64,000 nucleotides of DNA from an uncultured Myxococcales bacterium. GTDB lineage: Bacteria > Myxococcota_A > UBA9042 > CAIXZC01. The position numbers were made by a program, and so were the translations under genes. Location of the stretch: assembly GCA_903895725.1 (NCBI GenBank), contig CAITUV010000066.1:94229-158228 (forward strand). Direction: 5' to 3'. The stretch's first letter is position 1, and every line of letters starts with the position of its first letter. The notes under the pieces are model-generated. The model was not told the origin of the DNA, did no database searches, and saw only the letters and a program-made list of their open reading frames with translations. Positions 16,800 through 25,558 of the stretch are shown here, one piece after another.

Positions 16800-16932
16800 T
16801 TGTGTCTGCTTCCTGGCGCATGGCAGCTCGTCTCCGTCCCTGTCCGCACGAGGCTTTGGAAGGACTGCATCGGCTCACAAGTTCCCCCCACTGGCCCCGG
16901 CGCACTCGACTCGAGCTCCTGGAAGAAACTGC

Positions 16933-16962
16933 TTGACATCTGCACACAGATCGTGGGCAATA
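16933..16962 (+). promoter_or_regulatory. Promoter of small protein B
   Basis: TTGACA (16933-16938) and a weak -10 around 16956-16962 (GCAATA region), 61 bases from TTGACA to the ATG. The CAAT and GTTCC elements downstream also match the copy before small gene A, pointing to duplication of promoter plus gene. Confidence 0.45.
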
Positions 16963-16993
16963 GATGCAGTCACGTTCCAACCAGGAGGATTCG

Positions 16994-17404
16994 ATGCCCA
17001 CGACCAAGAAGAAGGCAGTAGCGGCGAAGAAGGCAGTAGCGGTTAAGAAGACGGTGAAGGCAAAGAAGACAGTAGCAGCGAAAACGATGGCAGGAAAGCC
17101 CGACGTAGCGAAGAAAGTGACGACGAAGAAGGCTCTTCCGGCGCAGAAGAAGGTGGCGGCTGGAAGACTGGAGGCGAAGAAGCCGGCTGCCCTGAAGAAG
17201 CCAGGGATCCGACTGGCTCAGGTTCGCGTGGAAGCGGAGATTCCGACCCCGTCGGGCTGTGTTCTGACGCAGGCTGAAATTGAGGCGATTCGCCTCCGGC
17301 TGACCGCAACCCAGATTGCCACGATGCTGAAGGGAATGAACGCCCACAAGTGGTCCCACCTCGACAGCGTTCTGGAGACCATTTTCGTCACCCGCGACAT
17401 CTGA
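16994..17404 (+). CDS. Small paralogous protein B fused to a histone-H1-like Lys/Ala tail
   Basis: A 136-residue protein in two parts. Residues 1-73 are a strongly basic Lys/Ala/Val low-complexity region (repeating KKAV, AKKT) like the tails of bacterial histone-H1-like proteins. Residues 74-136 are a diverged copy of the small domain encoded at 16515 and 17539 (VRVEAEIP, a Leu-rich helix, then LDSVLETIFVTRDI). ATG 16994 follows AGGAGG. The basic part suggests nucleic-acid binding, and so the copies may differ in location or partner. Alternatively it is a long basic leader. The division into a disordered and a folded part is visible; the function is not. Confidence 0.75.
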   Translation: MPTTKKKAVAAKKAVAVKKTVKAKKTVAAKTMAGKPDVAKKVTTKKALPAQKKVAAGRLEAKKPAALKKPGIRLAQVRVEAEIPTPSGCVLTQAEIEAIRLRLTATQIATMLKGMNAHKWSHLDSVLETIFVTRDI

Positions 17405-17429
17405 GACGACGACGTTCGCGGTCAGGAAC

Positions 17430-17449
17430 CCGGGAGGTGGGGCTCCCGG
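17430..17449 (+). other. Hairpin after small gene B
   Basis: CCGGGAG (17430-17436) pairs with CTCCCGG (17443-17449) around a 6-base loop, about 26 bases after the stop. There is no T-run, so it may protect mRNA ends or terminate weakly. Confidence 0.35.
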
Positions 17450-17479
17450 CAGCGTGTCGGAACAGCGCTCCGAAAGGTC

Positions 17480-17509
17480 TTGACATCTGTCGGTCGGCGG
17501 CGCTTAGAT
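17480..17509 (+). promoter_or_regulatory. Promoter of small protein C and the radical SAM gene
   Basis: TTGACA (17480-17485) and TTAGAT (17504-17509) with an 18-base spacer. From TTGACA to the first ATG is 59 bases, and to the second 62. The CTTGACATCTG string is shared with the promoter of small gene B. Confidence 0.5.
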
Positions 17510-17538
17510 GAATGCGTTGACTCCATCGAGGGAGGTGC

Positions 17539-17733
17539 ATGATGACCACGTACAAGGTAACGCTGTCTGCCAGGATTCCGCTTCTGCAGGGGCAGTCGCT
17601 GACGACGGCGCAGCAGGACAGGATCAAGCAGAAGCTCCAGGACACGAAGATCCAGGACTACCTGATTGACACGCTCGGATGGACCCACGTCGATCGGGTC
17701 ATGGACACCATCTTTGTCACCTACCAGGTGTAG
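17539..17733 (+). CDS. Small paralogous protein C of the radical SAM locus
   Basis: A 64-residue protein aligned end to end with the product at 16515-16712. It shares TTYKV, IP near residue 13, LT near 22, IKQKLQD, YLID, a Trp, then VDRVMDTIFVTYQV. No cysteine and no signal peptide. Two ATGs are adjacent (17539, 17542), with GGGAGG upstream. The radical SAM gene starts 34 bases after its stop with its own ribosome-binding site, so the two are probably one transcript. No database family is recalled for it. Confidence 0.75.
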   Translation: MMTTYKVTLSARIPLLQGQSLTTAQQDRIKQKLQDTKIQDYLIDTLGWTHVDRVMDTIFVTYQV

Positions 17734-17766
17734 CGGCTTCCCGTCGGGTGGGGGGAGGGGACAGCT

Positions 17767-19875
17767 GTGAAGGTGGTTCTGGTATCGAGTCCCACCCTTG
17801 CCGAGCACGGAGACGTCGGTGTATTCCATCGCCTGCCCGAACGGGATCTGGGCTATCCTCCATTGGGGCTTCTGACACTGGCGGCGTTGTTGCGCCGTGG
17901 GGGTGGGTGTGACGTGGTGTTGGTTGATACCAACAGCCTGCTCCAGCGGTGGATTCTGGAGCGACGTGTCGGTGTGGATCCGGCGCAGGGGCGGGCGGAT
18001 GCGGCTGGTGCGGGGCATGGCGGGGGCCCGAGCCCATCGTACGAAGCGCTCGTCGCGGCTCAGATCGAATCGGCGCGGCCGGATTGGGTGGGATTCTCGT
18101 CGATCTGCAGCTGCTACCACGTGACGCTGGCGCTGGCGGGCGAACTCAAGCGGCGCAACCCGGGGATTCCCGTAGTGCTGGGGGGGCCTCAGGCGTCGGC
18201 GACGGCCCTGGCAACGCTGGAGCAGTGTCCCTCGGTGGACTACGTTCTGTGCGGGGAGGCGGAGGAATCCATCGGTCTCTTCCTGGAGCAGGTGGTGGGT
18301 CCGGCCGGGGTTCGAGGTCCCGATCAGGTTCCCGGGCTTGCGTGGAGGGAGAACGGGGCGGTCCGCTGCAACTCTGTCGAGGTGCCAGCGACCATGGAGC
18401 AAACGCCGCCTCCTGCCTGGGACCTCTGGGAGGGAACGACCTCTGCGGAGATGCCCCTCGAGGTGGGTCGGGGGTGCCCGTTCAACTGTCGGTTCTGCTC
18501 GACGAGCGGTTTCTTCGGGCGCCGATACCGGATCAAGAGGGCGGAGCAGGTGGTCCAGGAGGCGCTGGAGCTGACTCGCACGTTCGGCTGCAGCTCGATG
18601 GAGCTGATCCATGACCATCTGGCGGCAAATCGCGCCGAGTTCCTGGCGCTGTGCCGGGCGTGGCGGCGGGAACCGGCGTTGGCGGGCGTGACCTGGAGTT
18701 GCAGCCTGAGGGCGGACTCGCTGGACGACGAGGTGGTGGAGGCGCTCAAGGGCTCGGGATGCACGGCGGTCTTCATCGGCGTGGAGACCGGCTCGGCGAG
18801 GATGCAGAAGGTCATCGGGAAGCGGCTCAACCTGGAGCGGTGCAAGGAATCCCTGCAGCGTCTTTGCGACGTCGGTCTCAAGTTCAAAGTGGCGTTCATC
18901 GCCGGATTCCCGGGGGAGACCGTCGAAGATTTCGCCGACACGTTGAAGTTCCTCGAATGGACGCTGTTCCTGCCCGGTGCCCGCCCACAGATCACGACAT
19001 TGGCGCCGGTGGCGGGAAGCGGCTACGGGGAGGAGTTCGGTCGGGCCCTGGTGTTCACGGGGAACCTTTCGGACATTGCGGCGCAAAACGCAAGCTATGA
19101 CGAGAAGACGCTGGCATTTCTGAGGGGGCATCCAGAGCTGTGCTCGACGCATTTCACGATTCCGCTCGAAGGGCTGGACCTGGAGCGCGTGTATCTGACC
19201 GTGCGCTTCCTCAAGTATGCCAACGGGCTGCTGGGACTGCCGTTGCGGGCCGGAGTGCGACTTGCGGGGGGGCTGCTGGAGCTGCTGGAGCTGTGGTTCT
19301 CGGGAAGGGTGGTTTCCCGGCTGTTGACCACCGAGTACTATGTCGGAGGGGAGTTCCGCACGGAGTTCCTGGACTTCCTCAGGGGCCTTCCGGTTCGTCT
19401 GGGGTGTGATGATGAGGTATCGGACCGCATGAGGTGCCTGGTGGACATGCACTCGCTGCCGGAGCCTCACGTCGTGGAGCTTCGCAGGAGAGAGGGTATG
19501 CGGGCGGACGGACCGGGAACCTGCCCGGATCCGGTGCTTATTGCAGGCTGTACACTGAGCCGATACCCCTACCCGTTCGAAGGACTCAGCGAGGCCGTGC
19601 TTCGTGGGCGGCCTCTGCCATCGGTCCGACGGAGTGAGTCGATTGTGGCTCGTTCCCTGACGGACGAGGGCGTCAGCGTGTCTGCGGTTTCCCCCTTGTC
19701 CGCCGTGATCCTCCACACGTTTTCGGCTGGAAGGGCGTACTCGGAAGGGCTTGGGCTCCTGGCCAGAAATCATGGGGATCTGCTACCTCCCGGGATCCCT
19801 GTCGAGGCGGCATTCTCCTACGCCATCCAGTCCTCGGTGGACAATGGCCTGCTCTGGTTCGCATCCCCGGAATAG
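17767..19875 (+). CDS. B12-binding-type radical SAM enzyme with C-terminal PqqD/RRE-like segment
   Basis: A 702-residue cytoplasmic enzyme. Residues 1-190 have the cobalamin-binding-like fold seen in B12 radical SAM proteins (YPPLGLLTLAALLRRGG, then VVLGGPQASA and YVLCGEAEESI). The radical SAM cluster motif is Cys237-x3-Cys241-x2-Cys244 in RGCPFNCRFCS. GVETGSARMQKVIGKRL and FIAGFPGET are later family motifs. The last 80 residues (SPLSAVILHTFSAG, EGLGLLARN, then SSVDNGLLWF) follow the helix pattern of PqqD-type RiPP recognition elements. GTG 17767 has GGGGGAGGGG upstream. With the three small paralogues in front, a peptide-modifying C-methyltransferase or related role is the leading idea. It could instead be a tailoring enzyme for a non-peptide substrate. 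Confidence 0.8.
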   Translation: MKVVLVSSPTLAEHGDVGVFHRLPERDLGYPPLGLLTLAALLRRGGGCDVVLVDTNSLLQRWILERRVGVDPAQGRADAAGAGHGGGPSPSYEALVAAQIESARPDWVGFSSICSCYHVTLALAGELKRRNPGIPVVLGGPQASATALATLEQCPSVDYVLCGEAEESIGLFLEQVVGPAGVRGPDQVPGLAWRENGAVRCNSVEVPATMEQTPPPAWDLWEGTTSAEMPLEVGRGCPFNCRFCSTSGFFGRRYRIKRAEQVVQEALELTRTFGCSSMELIHDHLAANRAEFLALCRAWRREPALAGVTWSCSLRADSLDDEVVEALKGSGCTAVFIGVETGSARMQKVIGKRLNLERCKESLQRLCDVGLKFKVAFIAGFPGETVEDFADTLKFLEWTLFLPGARPQITTLAPVAGSGYGEEFGRALVFTGNLSDIAAQNASYDEKTLAFLRGHPELCSTHFTIPLEGLDLERVYLTVRFLKYANGLLGLPLRAGVRLAGGLLELLELWFSGRVVSRLLTTEYYVGGEFRTEFLDFLRGLPVRLGCDDEVSDRMRCLVDMHSLPEPHVVELRRREGMRADGPGTCPDPVLIAGCTLSRYPYPFEGLSEAVLRGRPLPSVRRSESIVARSLTDEGVSVSAVSPLSAVILHTFSAGRAYSEGLGLLARNHGDLLPPGIPVEAAFSYAIQSSVDNGLLWFASPE

Positions 19876-19886
19876 AGGGTTGACGT

Positions 19887-22800
19887 CTACTTCCCGAGCG
19901 GGAGCAGCTCGAAACCGACGAGCTGTTTTCCCTGGGCCTCCTGGGCCGTCCTCAAGAGGGTATCGGGAGCTTCCCGCCACAGGTCGAGTCGCAGCGGGGA
20001 GATGCGGATGTCGAACCCGTCGGCATAGGCGTAGTGCCGGCCGTCCGGAGCGAACGCCGCCCCCGACTCCTCGCGATCCAGCTTCTGGCTCTGCAGCAGT
20101 CGGCCGGTACCGGCGTCCCAGAGTCTCACGGTGCTGTCGTCGCTGCCGGAGAGGATGTACCGGCCGTCCGCCGAGAAGCGGGCGAGGTTGACCCAGGCCT
20201 CGTGGCCCGTGATGGTGAAGAGGGGCCGGCCGGAAGCGACGTCCCACAACCGGATGGTGGAATCCTTGGAGGAGGAGAGGAGGAACTTGCCGTCGGCGGA
20301 GAATTCCACCCAGGTGACCCAATCGGAGTGCCCGGAGAGCTCTTTGAGCGGGTTGCCGGTGGCAGTATCCCACAGGACGATGCGGTGGTTCTCCTCGCCG
20401 GTGGCGAGCAGGGAGGAGTCCGGAGACACATCTGCGCTCCAGAAGTAGCGCCCGCTGCCATTGAGGTCGATGAGGGTCTTTCCGTCCAGGGCATCGAGAA
20501 TTCGGAGTGTTCCCTCCCCGGCGATGGCGACCCGGCGGCCGTCGGGGAAGGGCACGACAGAATGGAGCCGTCCCTGGGAGTGCCGGGAGGACCAGAGGGT
20601 GGTACCGTCCGCCGGATTCTGGGAGTAGAGGAAGCCGTCGTTGGTCGTGGTGAGCAGTCTCCTGCCATCCGGGGAGAACCGGATGGACCAGATCATCTTG
20701 CCGGAGATGGTCCAGGAGGCGAGGGGTTCCCCGGAATCCGGATTCCAGATGCTGACTCCGCCGTCCAGGCTAGCGGCAGCAAGCGCTCGGCCGTCGAAGC
20801 GATAGGCGATGCGGTACACGGCTTTTCCGTGGGCGGTCCGGATGGTACGGGCCTGCGGAGGTGAGATGCGCCAGATTCGAACCGTTCGGTCCTCGCCGGA
20901 GGAGGCCAGGCGGGAGGAGTCGGGAGAGAAGACGACGCCTCGGAGTGCGGATGCGTGGGCATCAATCGTGTTGAGGAGTGTTCCATCTTCGGCGTTCCAG
21001 AGGCTGATGCGTCGGTCATGGCTGGCGGAGGCCACGAGCTTCCCGTCGGGCGAGAAGACGCTGCACACGACGTGTCCTTTGTGGCCCACGAGGGTAATCG
21101 GGGAATCGGGTCGGTCCAGGTTCCAGATGCGGACGGTGCCGTCGTGGCTGGCCGAGACGGCCTTCTTGTGGTCGGAGGAGAGGGAGGCGAAGTAGGTGAT
21201 GTCCGAGTGTCCGGCGAGGCTGGATAGGATCGGGAACGGAGGGACCAGGGAAACGATGCGGATCTCCTTGTCGGTACCGGCGACGATGACGGCGTCGCGA
21301 TCCGGGATCCACTCGATGGAGCGGATTTCACCTGATTGGACGGAGGCGGTTCCAATGGGAGTGAGGGCCGGGAGCTGCCAGACGGTGACGTTCCCATCAC
21401 GTCCGCCGCCCACGAGGAGGCGGCCATCCCGTGCGAAGCCGACGGACCGCTGGCGTTCGGGAAGACGGGGGGAGCGCCGCAGGATGGAGCCGCTGGCGGC
21501 ATCCCAGAGAGCAACGGTGTCGTCGGTTCCGGCGGTGGCGATAACGGTTCCATCCTGGCTCAGCGCCATCCCCTGAATCCAGCCGTCGTGGGCCTTGACT
21601 TCCCGAGCCAGGGTGCCGTCGAGGACGCGCCACCAGCGCAGGTACCCGTCGAGCGAGGAGGAGAGGAGGTAGTCTCCGGCTGGGAGAAAGACTACGGTGG
21701 AGACGGCATCACCATGTCCGGGAAGAGTGCGTTCGAGCTTGGCGATGCTCTCGGTGGCGACCTCGAAGAGGAGGGACTGGAGGGAGGCGAGCCGCTCGGT
21801 TCCGGCCTCGTCGGGGAGGGCGGTACCGAATGTTCGGGAGCCATGGGGGCTGGCAGGGTTGTGGGGACTGTAGAATAGGGCGGCGGAGGCGAAGATGCCG
21901 GCGCTGAGAAACTCCCTGGCTCTGGCGAGACGTGTGGCCTCCTCCTCCAGGGCGATGGAGAGGTTGAGATTGGCCTCGGTCTCCCGCTTCTGGGCAAGCT
22001 CGCGGGCGGTCTGCTCGGCGTCTCGTGACTTCTCCGCCAGATCCCTCTGTCGGTTGGCCTCGACCTTCTCGGTGACGGCCTGGGCTCGATTGACTTCAGC
22101 CTCGCGGTAGGCGGCCAGGATCACGATGGACGAGACGATGATGAGGGCCAGGATGCTGCCGGCCAGGGAGCTTGCCACCCTGTTGCGGGAGACCAGGCGT
22201 TTGAGGAGCTGCCAGGAGCTGTACTCGTGGGCCTGGACGCGGCGTCCGGCAAGGTAGGATTCGATCTCGGCGGCCAGCTCGGAGGCGGAGGCGTAGCGTG
22301 CCGCCCGGCGGCGCTGGAGAGCCTTGTCGCACACGGATGCGAGGTCCGGGGGGATCTCGGGATCGATCGCTCGGACGGGCTCCGGATCCTGGGTCACGAC
22401 CTTGTGCAGGATGGACTGGAGGCTGGCGCCGCCGAAGGGGAGGCGGCCGGTGAGGAGCTCATAGAGCACGGCTCCGAGAGACCAGACGTCGGAGCGGGCG
22501 TCGAGCTCGTTGACGGCGCCGGCTGCCTGTTCCGGGCTCATGTACGCCGGGGTGCCCATGGTCGTCCCCATGACCGTGCCGGTATCGACTCCGGTAACCG
22601 GGGCTTCAAGGGTCGGGTCGGTGGCGTCGCCTGCGGGCGCCTCGGCCTGGCCGGCGACCTTGGCCAACCCCCAGTCGAGAACCAGGGTTTCGCCGAATTC
22701 CCCGAGCATGACGTTCTGGGGCTTGATGTCCCGATGGATGACGCCTCGGGAATGGGCATAGGCGATGGCCTGGCAGAGGTCGAGGTATCGGGGGAGCAGC

Positions 22801-23972
22801 TTGAGGCGCTCGTCGAGGGACTTGCACCCACCGAGAACCTCACTGAAGGTTCTCCCCCGGACGAGTTTCATGGTGTAGTAGAGGGTTCCGTCCGCGCGTT
22901 GACCGACCTCGTGGACGGGCACGATGTTGGGATGCTCGAGCTGGCCGGTGATGCGGGCCTCACGCAGGAATCGATAGAGGGCATCCTTGGCGGCGTCGGC
23001 GGTCTGGTGGTCGAATCGGGGCTTGCGAAGCAGCTCCTTCATCGCGATGTCGCGGCCGAGATGGCGGTCCCGTACGAGGAGCACTCTGCCGATTCCGCCG
23101 CGGCCGAGCTCCATGGCGTCGGCCTCCGGTGCCATGTAGCGGCCGGGCTGCTCGGGAGTCACGTGCAGATCGCCGGCCACCAGCTCCTCGGTGCACTCGG
23201 TAATGGCCACGATGGTGGAGAGGTCTTCGACGCCGGGTGAACAGGCGACTGCGGCTGCCATGCGGCGGGCAAGCCCGGGGTCGCCGCGCAGCAGCTCGGC
23301 AGCCAGTGCGGCATCCCCTCCCCCGACCTCCAGGACCTTGTCGGCAACCAGGCGTAGCTCGGCCAGCAGCCTCTGGGTGATCACGGCGGTATCGGCGGTT
23401 CCGCAGGGTTGGGACGGACGCTCGGGAGAGCCTGGGGCGCTTCCCTCCACGGGAATCGGCCGGAGAGGGGTCGGCGGAGCCGTGCTGGCGGGCGGGGGGC
23501 CCGGAGCCTCAGATTCGGGGGCCCGAGCTGCGACGGCCAGGGCCGAGCCGCGAGGCAACGGAGTGTCGAGCCGCTCGTCTCGCCCCCAGACGGGAGGCAG
23601 CGTGGGGGAACCTCGGGGCGGCTTTGCGCCCGGCTTGTTGCCGCGTCGCGGAGGGGAGCCGTCGTCCGTCGGGTCGCTCCCACCTTCATCGATCTTGGGA
23701 ACTGGGCCATAGGGTCTTGCCTGGGCCTCCCGGAGCCGGTCCGGCCGTCCGGTGACGGGAGGGGGAGAGGCAAGCCGAGCGGGCCTCTCGACCGCAGCGG
23801 GCCTCCTTTGCCTTGAATCGGGAGGCTCGGACGGGGGATCGGTGTCGGCATCCGGCTCATCGCTCCCGACGATGAGGGCCGGGGCAGGCTGGGCCGTAAT
23901 GGTTTTGGCCTGGTCCGGAGAGATGAGGCCCAGCTGCAGGCCGATCTGTATGGCGATGAAATCCCTGTCCAC
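19887..23972 (-). CDS. Ser/Thr protein kinase with transmembrane segment and WD40 repeats
   Basis: A 1361-residue PknB-type kinase. An N-terminal region of about 285 residues is Pro-rich. The kinase domain follows with the glycine loop GRGGIGRV (near 290), Lys in IAMKEL, catalytic HRDIKPQN (near 412), DWG in place of DFG (near 433) and TPAYMSPEQ. A hydrophobic segment (LAGSILALIIVSSIVILAAY, about 595-615) and a coiled-coil-like stretch come next. Then WD40 repeats (for example VASASHDRRISLWN, LASSGEDRTVRIWR, LLSSSKDSTIRLWD) fill about 760-1330. Such kinases sense and phosphorylate partners through the propeller. GTG 23972 was chosen because GAGGGAG precedes it and a promoter (23999-24027) lies in the upstream extension to 24008. 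Confidence 0.88.
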   Translation of the reverse strand: MDRDFIAIQIGLQLGLISPDQAKTITAQPAPALIVGSDEPDADTDPPSEPPDSRQRRPAAVERPARLASPPPVTGRPDRLREAQARPYGPVPKIDEGGSDPTDDGSPPRRGNKPGAKPPRGSPTLPPVWGRDERLDTPLPRGSALAVAARAPESEAPGPPPASTAPPTPLRPIPVEGSAPGSPERPSQPCGTADTAVITQRLLAELRLVADKVLEVGGGDAALAAELLRGDPGLARRMAAAVACSPGVEDLSTIVAITECTEELVAGDLHVTPEQPGRYMAPEADAMELGRGGIGRVLLVRDRHLGRDIAMKELLRKPRFDHQTADAAKDALYRFLREARITGQLEHPNIVPVHEVGQRADGTLYYTMKLVRGRTFSEVLGGCKSLDERLKLLPRYLDLCQAIAYAHSRGVIHRDIKPQNVMLGEFGETLVLDWGLAKVAGQAEAPAGDATDPTLEAPVTGVDTGTVMGTTMGTPAYMSPEQAAGAVNELDARSDVWSLGAVLYELLTGRLPFGGASLQSILHKVVTQDPEPVRAIDPEIPPDLASVCDKALQRRRAARYASASELAAEIESYLAGRRVQAHEYSSWQLLKRLVSRNRVASSLAGSILALIIVSSIVILAAYREAEVNRAQAVTEKVEANRQRDLAEKSRDAEQTARELAQKRETEANLNLSIALEEEATRLARAREFLSAGIFASAALFYSPHNPASPHGSRTFGTALPDEAGTERLASLQSLLFEVATESIAKLERTLPGHGDAVSTVVFLPAGDYLLSSSLDGYLRWWRVLDGTLAREVKAHDGWIQGMALSQDGTVIATAGTDDTVALWDAASGSILRRSPRLPERQRSVGFARDGRLLVGGGRDGNVTVWQLPALTPIGTASVQSGEIRSIEWIPDRDAVIVAGTDKEIRIVSLVPPFPILSSLAGHSDITYFASLSSDHKKAVSASHDGTVRIWNLDRPDSPITLVGHKGHVVCSVFSPDGKLVASASHDRRISLWNAEDGTLLNTIDAHASALRGVVFSPDSSRLASSGEDRTVRIWRISPPQARTIRTAHGKAVYRIAYRFDGRALAAASLDGGVSIWNPDSGEPLASWTISGKMIWSIRFSPDGRRLLTTTNDGFLYSQNPADGTTLWSSRHSQGRLHSVVPFPDGRRVAIAGEGTLRILDALDGKTLIDLNGSGRYFWSADVSPDSSLLATGEENHRIVLWDTATGNPLKELSGHSDWVTWVEFSADGKFLLSSSKDSTIRLWDVASGRPLFTITGHEAWVNLARFSADGRYILSGSDDSTVRLWDAGTGRLLQSQKLDREESGAAFAPDGRHYAYADGFDIRISPLRLDLWREAPDTLLRTAQEAQGKQLVGFELLPLGK

Positions 23973-23998
23973 GTCGCCGGCTCCCTCGTGCTGCAGGG

Positions 23999-24027
23999 AT
24001 GCTAGCACGGGGCGAACCGAGGTTCAA
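23999..24027 (-). promoter_or_regulatory. Promoter of the WD40 kinase gene
   Basis: Read on the minus strand: TTGAAC (24027-24022), a 17-base spacer, TAGCAT (24004-23999). Transcription would start near 23992, leaving about 20 bases with a GAGGGAG ribosome-binding site before GTG 23972. Confidence 0.5.
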
Positions 24028-24082
24028 CGAACTGTAGAGTTGGCTGGGCGGCAGATGCCGCTGCCTCGATGGCGTGCGGGGG

Positions 24083-25357
24083 CTATTCGGGGACTACGGC
24101 GGTGATCTGCCGCCCGTCCTGACGGCGCCAGAAGACCTGGGGGATGGGATTGGAACCGCACTTGGGCAACGGAATGGTGGCGTCGGCGAGGTAGTCTTCG
24201 TGACCGATTCGCTGCTCCTGGCCTCTCTGGCCCCGGCATTTCCACAGGAGCGATCCCCGGGCCACGACGCGAAATCCTTCCTCCGAGTAGAGGGCCAGTC
24301 CTGCGGGGCCCTTGGGAGCAATGACGATGACGGCCTGGGCCGGATGGTTGGCATCGCGGGTTTCGACGACCACGGTCTTGTCGGCGGCCTTGCGGAACAG
24401 CTCGTCGGCCAGCCTCCCGGCGCGAGTCTGGCGGGAGCTCTCCCGGGCAATGCGTTGGAGGGCCGTGCGGGCGGAATCCGAGGGAGTGGCCCCCAGGGTT
24501 CGTACGACGAGCTCGCGTACCTCGTCCGAGGAGCTGTTGAACAGGATTTCGAGATCATCTTCGCCACCGTCGGCTCCGACCACGGCCAGGGTATCGAGAG
24601 CTGCCCGGACCACGGCCGGGCGGTCGCTGTGGAGAAGGGGGAGACAGGCGGATATGAGCGTCCGGTCTCCAGACGCTGCGACCAGAGAGAGCGCCTCGGT
24701 CTGGAGGGGTTCGGCATCGGACGCCAGGGCGGTGCGAAGCGATGCGGCACAGGAGAGCCTCGAGAGGCGACAGACGGCATGGAGGATCGTGGGAGCGGCC
24801 TCGGGGGCGGTGGAGGGAAGGGCCGTCATGAGGAGCTTGATGGCTTCCTCACGGCCGCAGGATCCAAGTGCCAGGGCCGCCAGTCGGGAGACGGGGGAAT
24901 TGGGAGCGGAGAGAAGGGCGGCGGCGGCCTCGGGGTTGCGCCGGGCGATGCGGGTGAGGATCGAGACGACCATGTCCTCGGGCAGCATCTCGTCGGCGAT
25001 GGCAGCGGAGAGGGGGGCCAGCGCATGCTGTTCCATGGAGACCAGAGTCCACTCCAGCTCTCGGACCACTTCGGCCGGGAGGGAGGGATCGTCGAGGAGC
25101 TGGATCACGGCCAGAGCGACGGCCTCGTACCGGTAGCCGGCGAGGCGGCGGGCGATGTCGGACTTTTCCTCGAGCGAGTCGGCTGCGGAGAAGTCCACGA
25201 CGAGGGCAAGCGCTTCCTCGACTCGGGGGTCGGTTCGGGGGGTGGGGCCGGAGCGGTCGGATGCGGAGACCTCGGGAGGTGCACCCTCCGGTGCGGGGGA
25301 AACCGCGGGGGTCGATGCCAGCAGGAGGACCAGGGGGAGGAGCAGTTGTGCCGGCAT
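24083..25357 (-). CDS. Secreted HEAT-repeat protein
   Basis: A 424-residue exported protein. The ATG at 25357 gives a clean signal peptide (PAQLLLPLVLLLASTPAVS) with GGGAGG upstream. From about residue 50 to 340 the sequence is a series of about 30-40-residue helical repeats of HEAT type. Examples are the units around PSLPAEVVRELEWTLVSM, NSPVSRLAALALGSCGREEA and DRPAVVRAALDTLAVVG. The C-terminal 80 residues form a compact non-repeat domain (VVVETRDANH, ALYSEEGFRVV). HEAT proteins are scaffolds; no partner is evident. The neighbouring WD40 kinase is transcribed in the same direction 110 bases on, but from its own promoter. Confidence 0.75.
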   Translation of the reverse strand: MPAQLLLPLVLLLASTPAVSPAPEGAPPEVSASDRSGPTPRTDPRVEEALALVVDFSAADSLEEKSDIARRLAGYRYEAVALAVIQLLDDPSLPAEVVRELEWTLVSMEQHALAPLSAAIADEMLPEDMVVSILTRIARRNPEAAAALLSAPNSPVSRLAALALGSCGREEAIKLLMTALPSTAPEAAPTILHAVCRLSRLSCAASLRTALASDAEPLQTEALSLVAASGDRTLISACLPLLHSDRPAVVRAALDTLAVVGADGGEDDLEILFNSSSDEVRELVVRTLGATPSDSARTALQRIARESSRQTRAGRLADELFRKAADKTVVVETRDANHPAQAVIVIAPKGPAGLALYSEEGFRVVARGSLLWKCRGQRGQEQRIGHEDYLADATIPLPKCGSNPIPQVFWRRQDGRQITAVVPE

Positions 25358-25404
25358 GGAGGATGGCCTCCCGTCAGTCGAGTCCCTCCATCGGGACGTC
25401 GGAT

Positions 25405-25432
25405 AGCATAGGCCGGAACGCACCAAACGCAA
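25405..25432 (-). promoter_or_regulatory. Possible promoter of the HEAT-repeat gene
   Basis: Read on the minus strand: TTGCGT (25432-25427), a 16-base spacer, TATGCT (25410-25405). This would give a leader of about 40 bases. Pattern only. Confidence 0.35.
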
Positions 25433-25558
25433 GGGAGCGGACAGCAGAGCCTGGTTCCGGTCCGATGGCGGTGCAAATCGTGGGCGGCCAGAGGGGCTCG
25501 ACGGATGGATGACAGGGCCGGTGAGCGGATGTAGAATGGGGGTCCGGAGGAGAGGCCC

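Noticed and set aside
23973..24008. Start of the WD40 kinase at ATG 24008
   Set aside because: The predicted transcription start is near 23992, downstream of that ATG; GTG 23972 has a proper GAGGGAG site.
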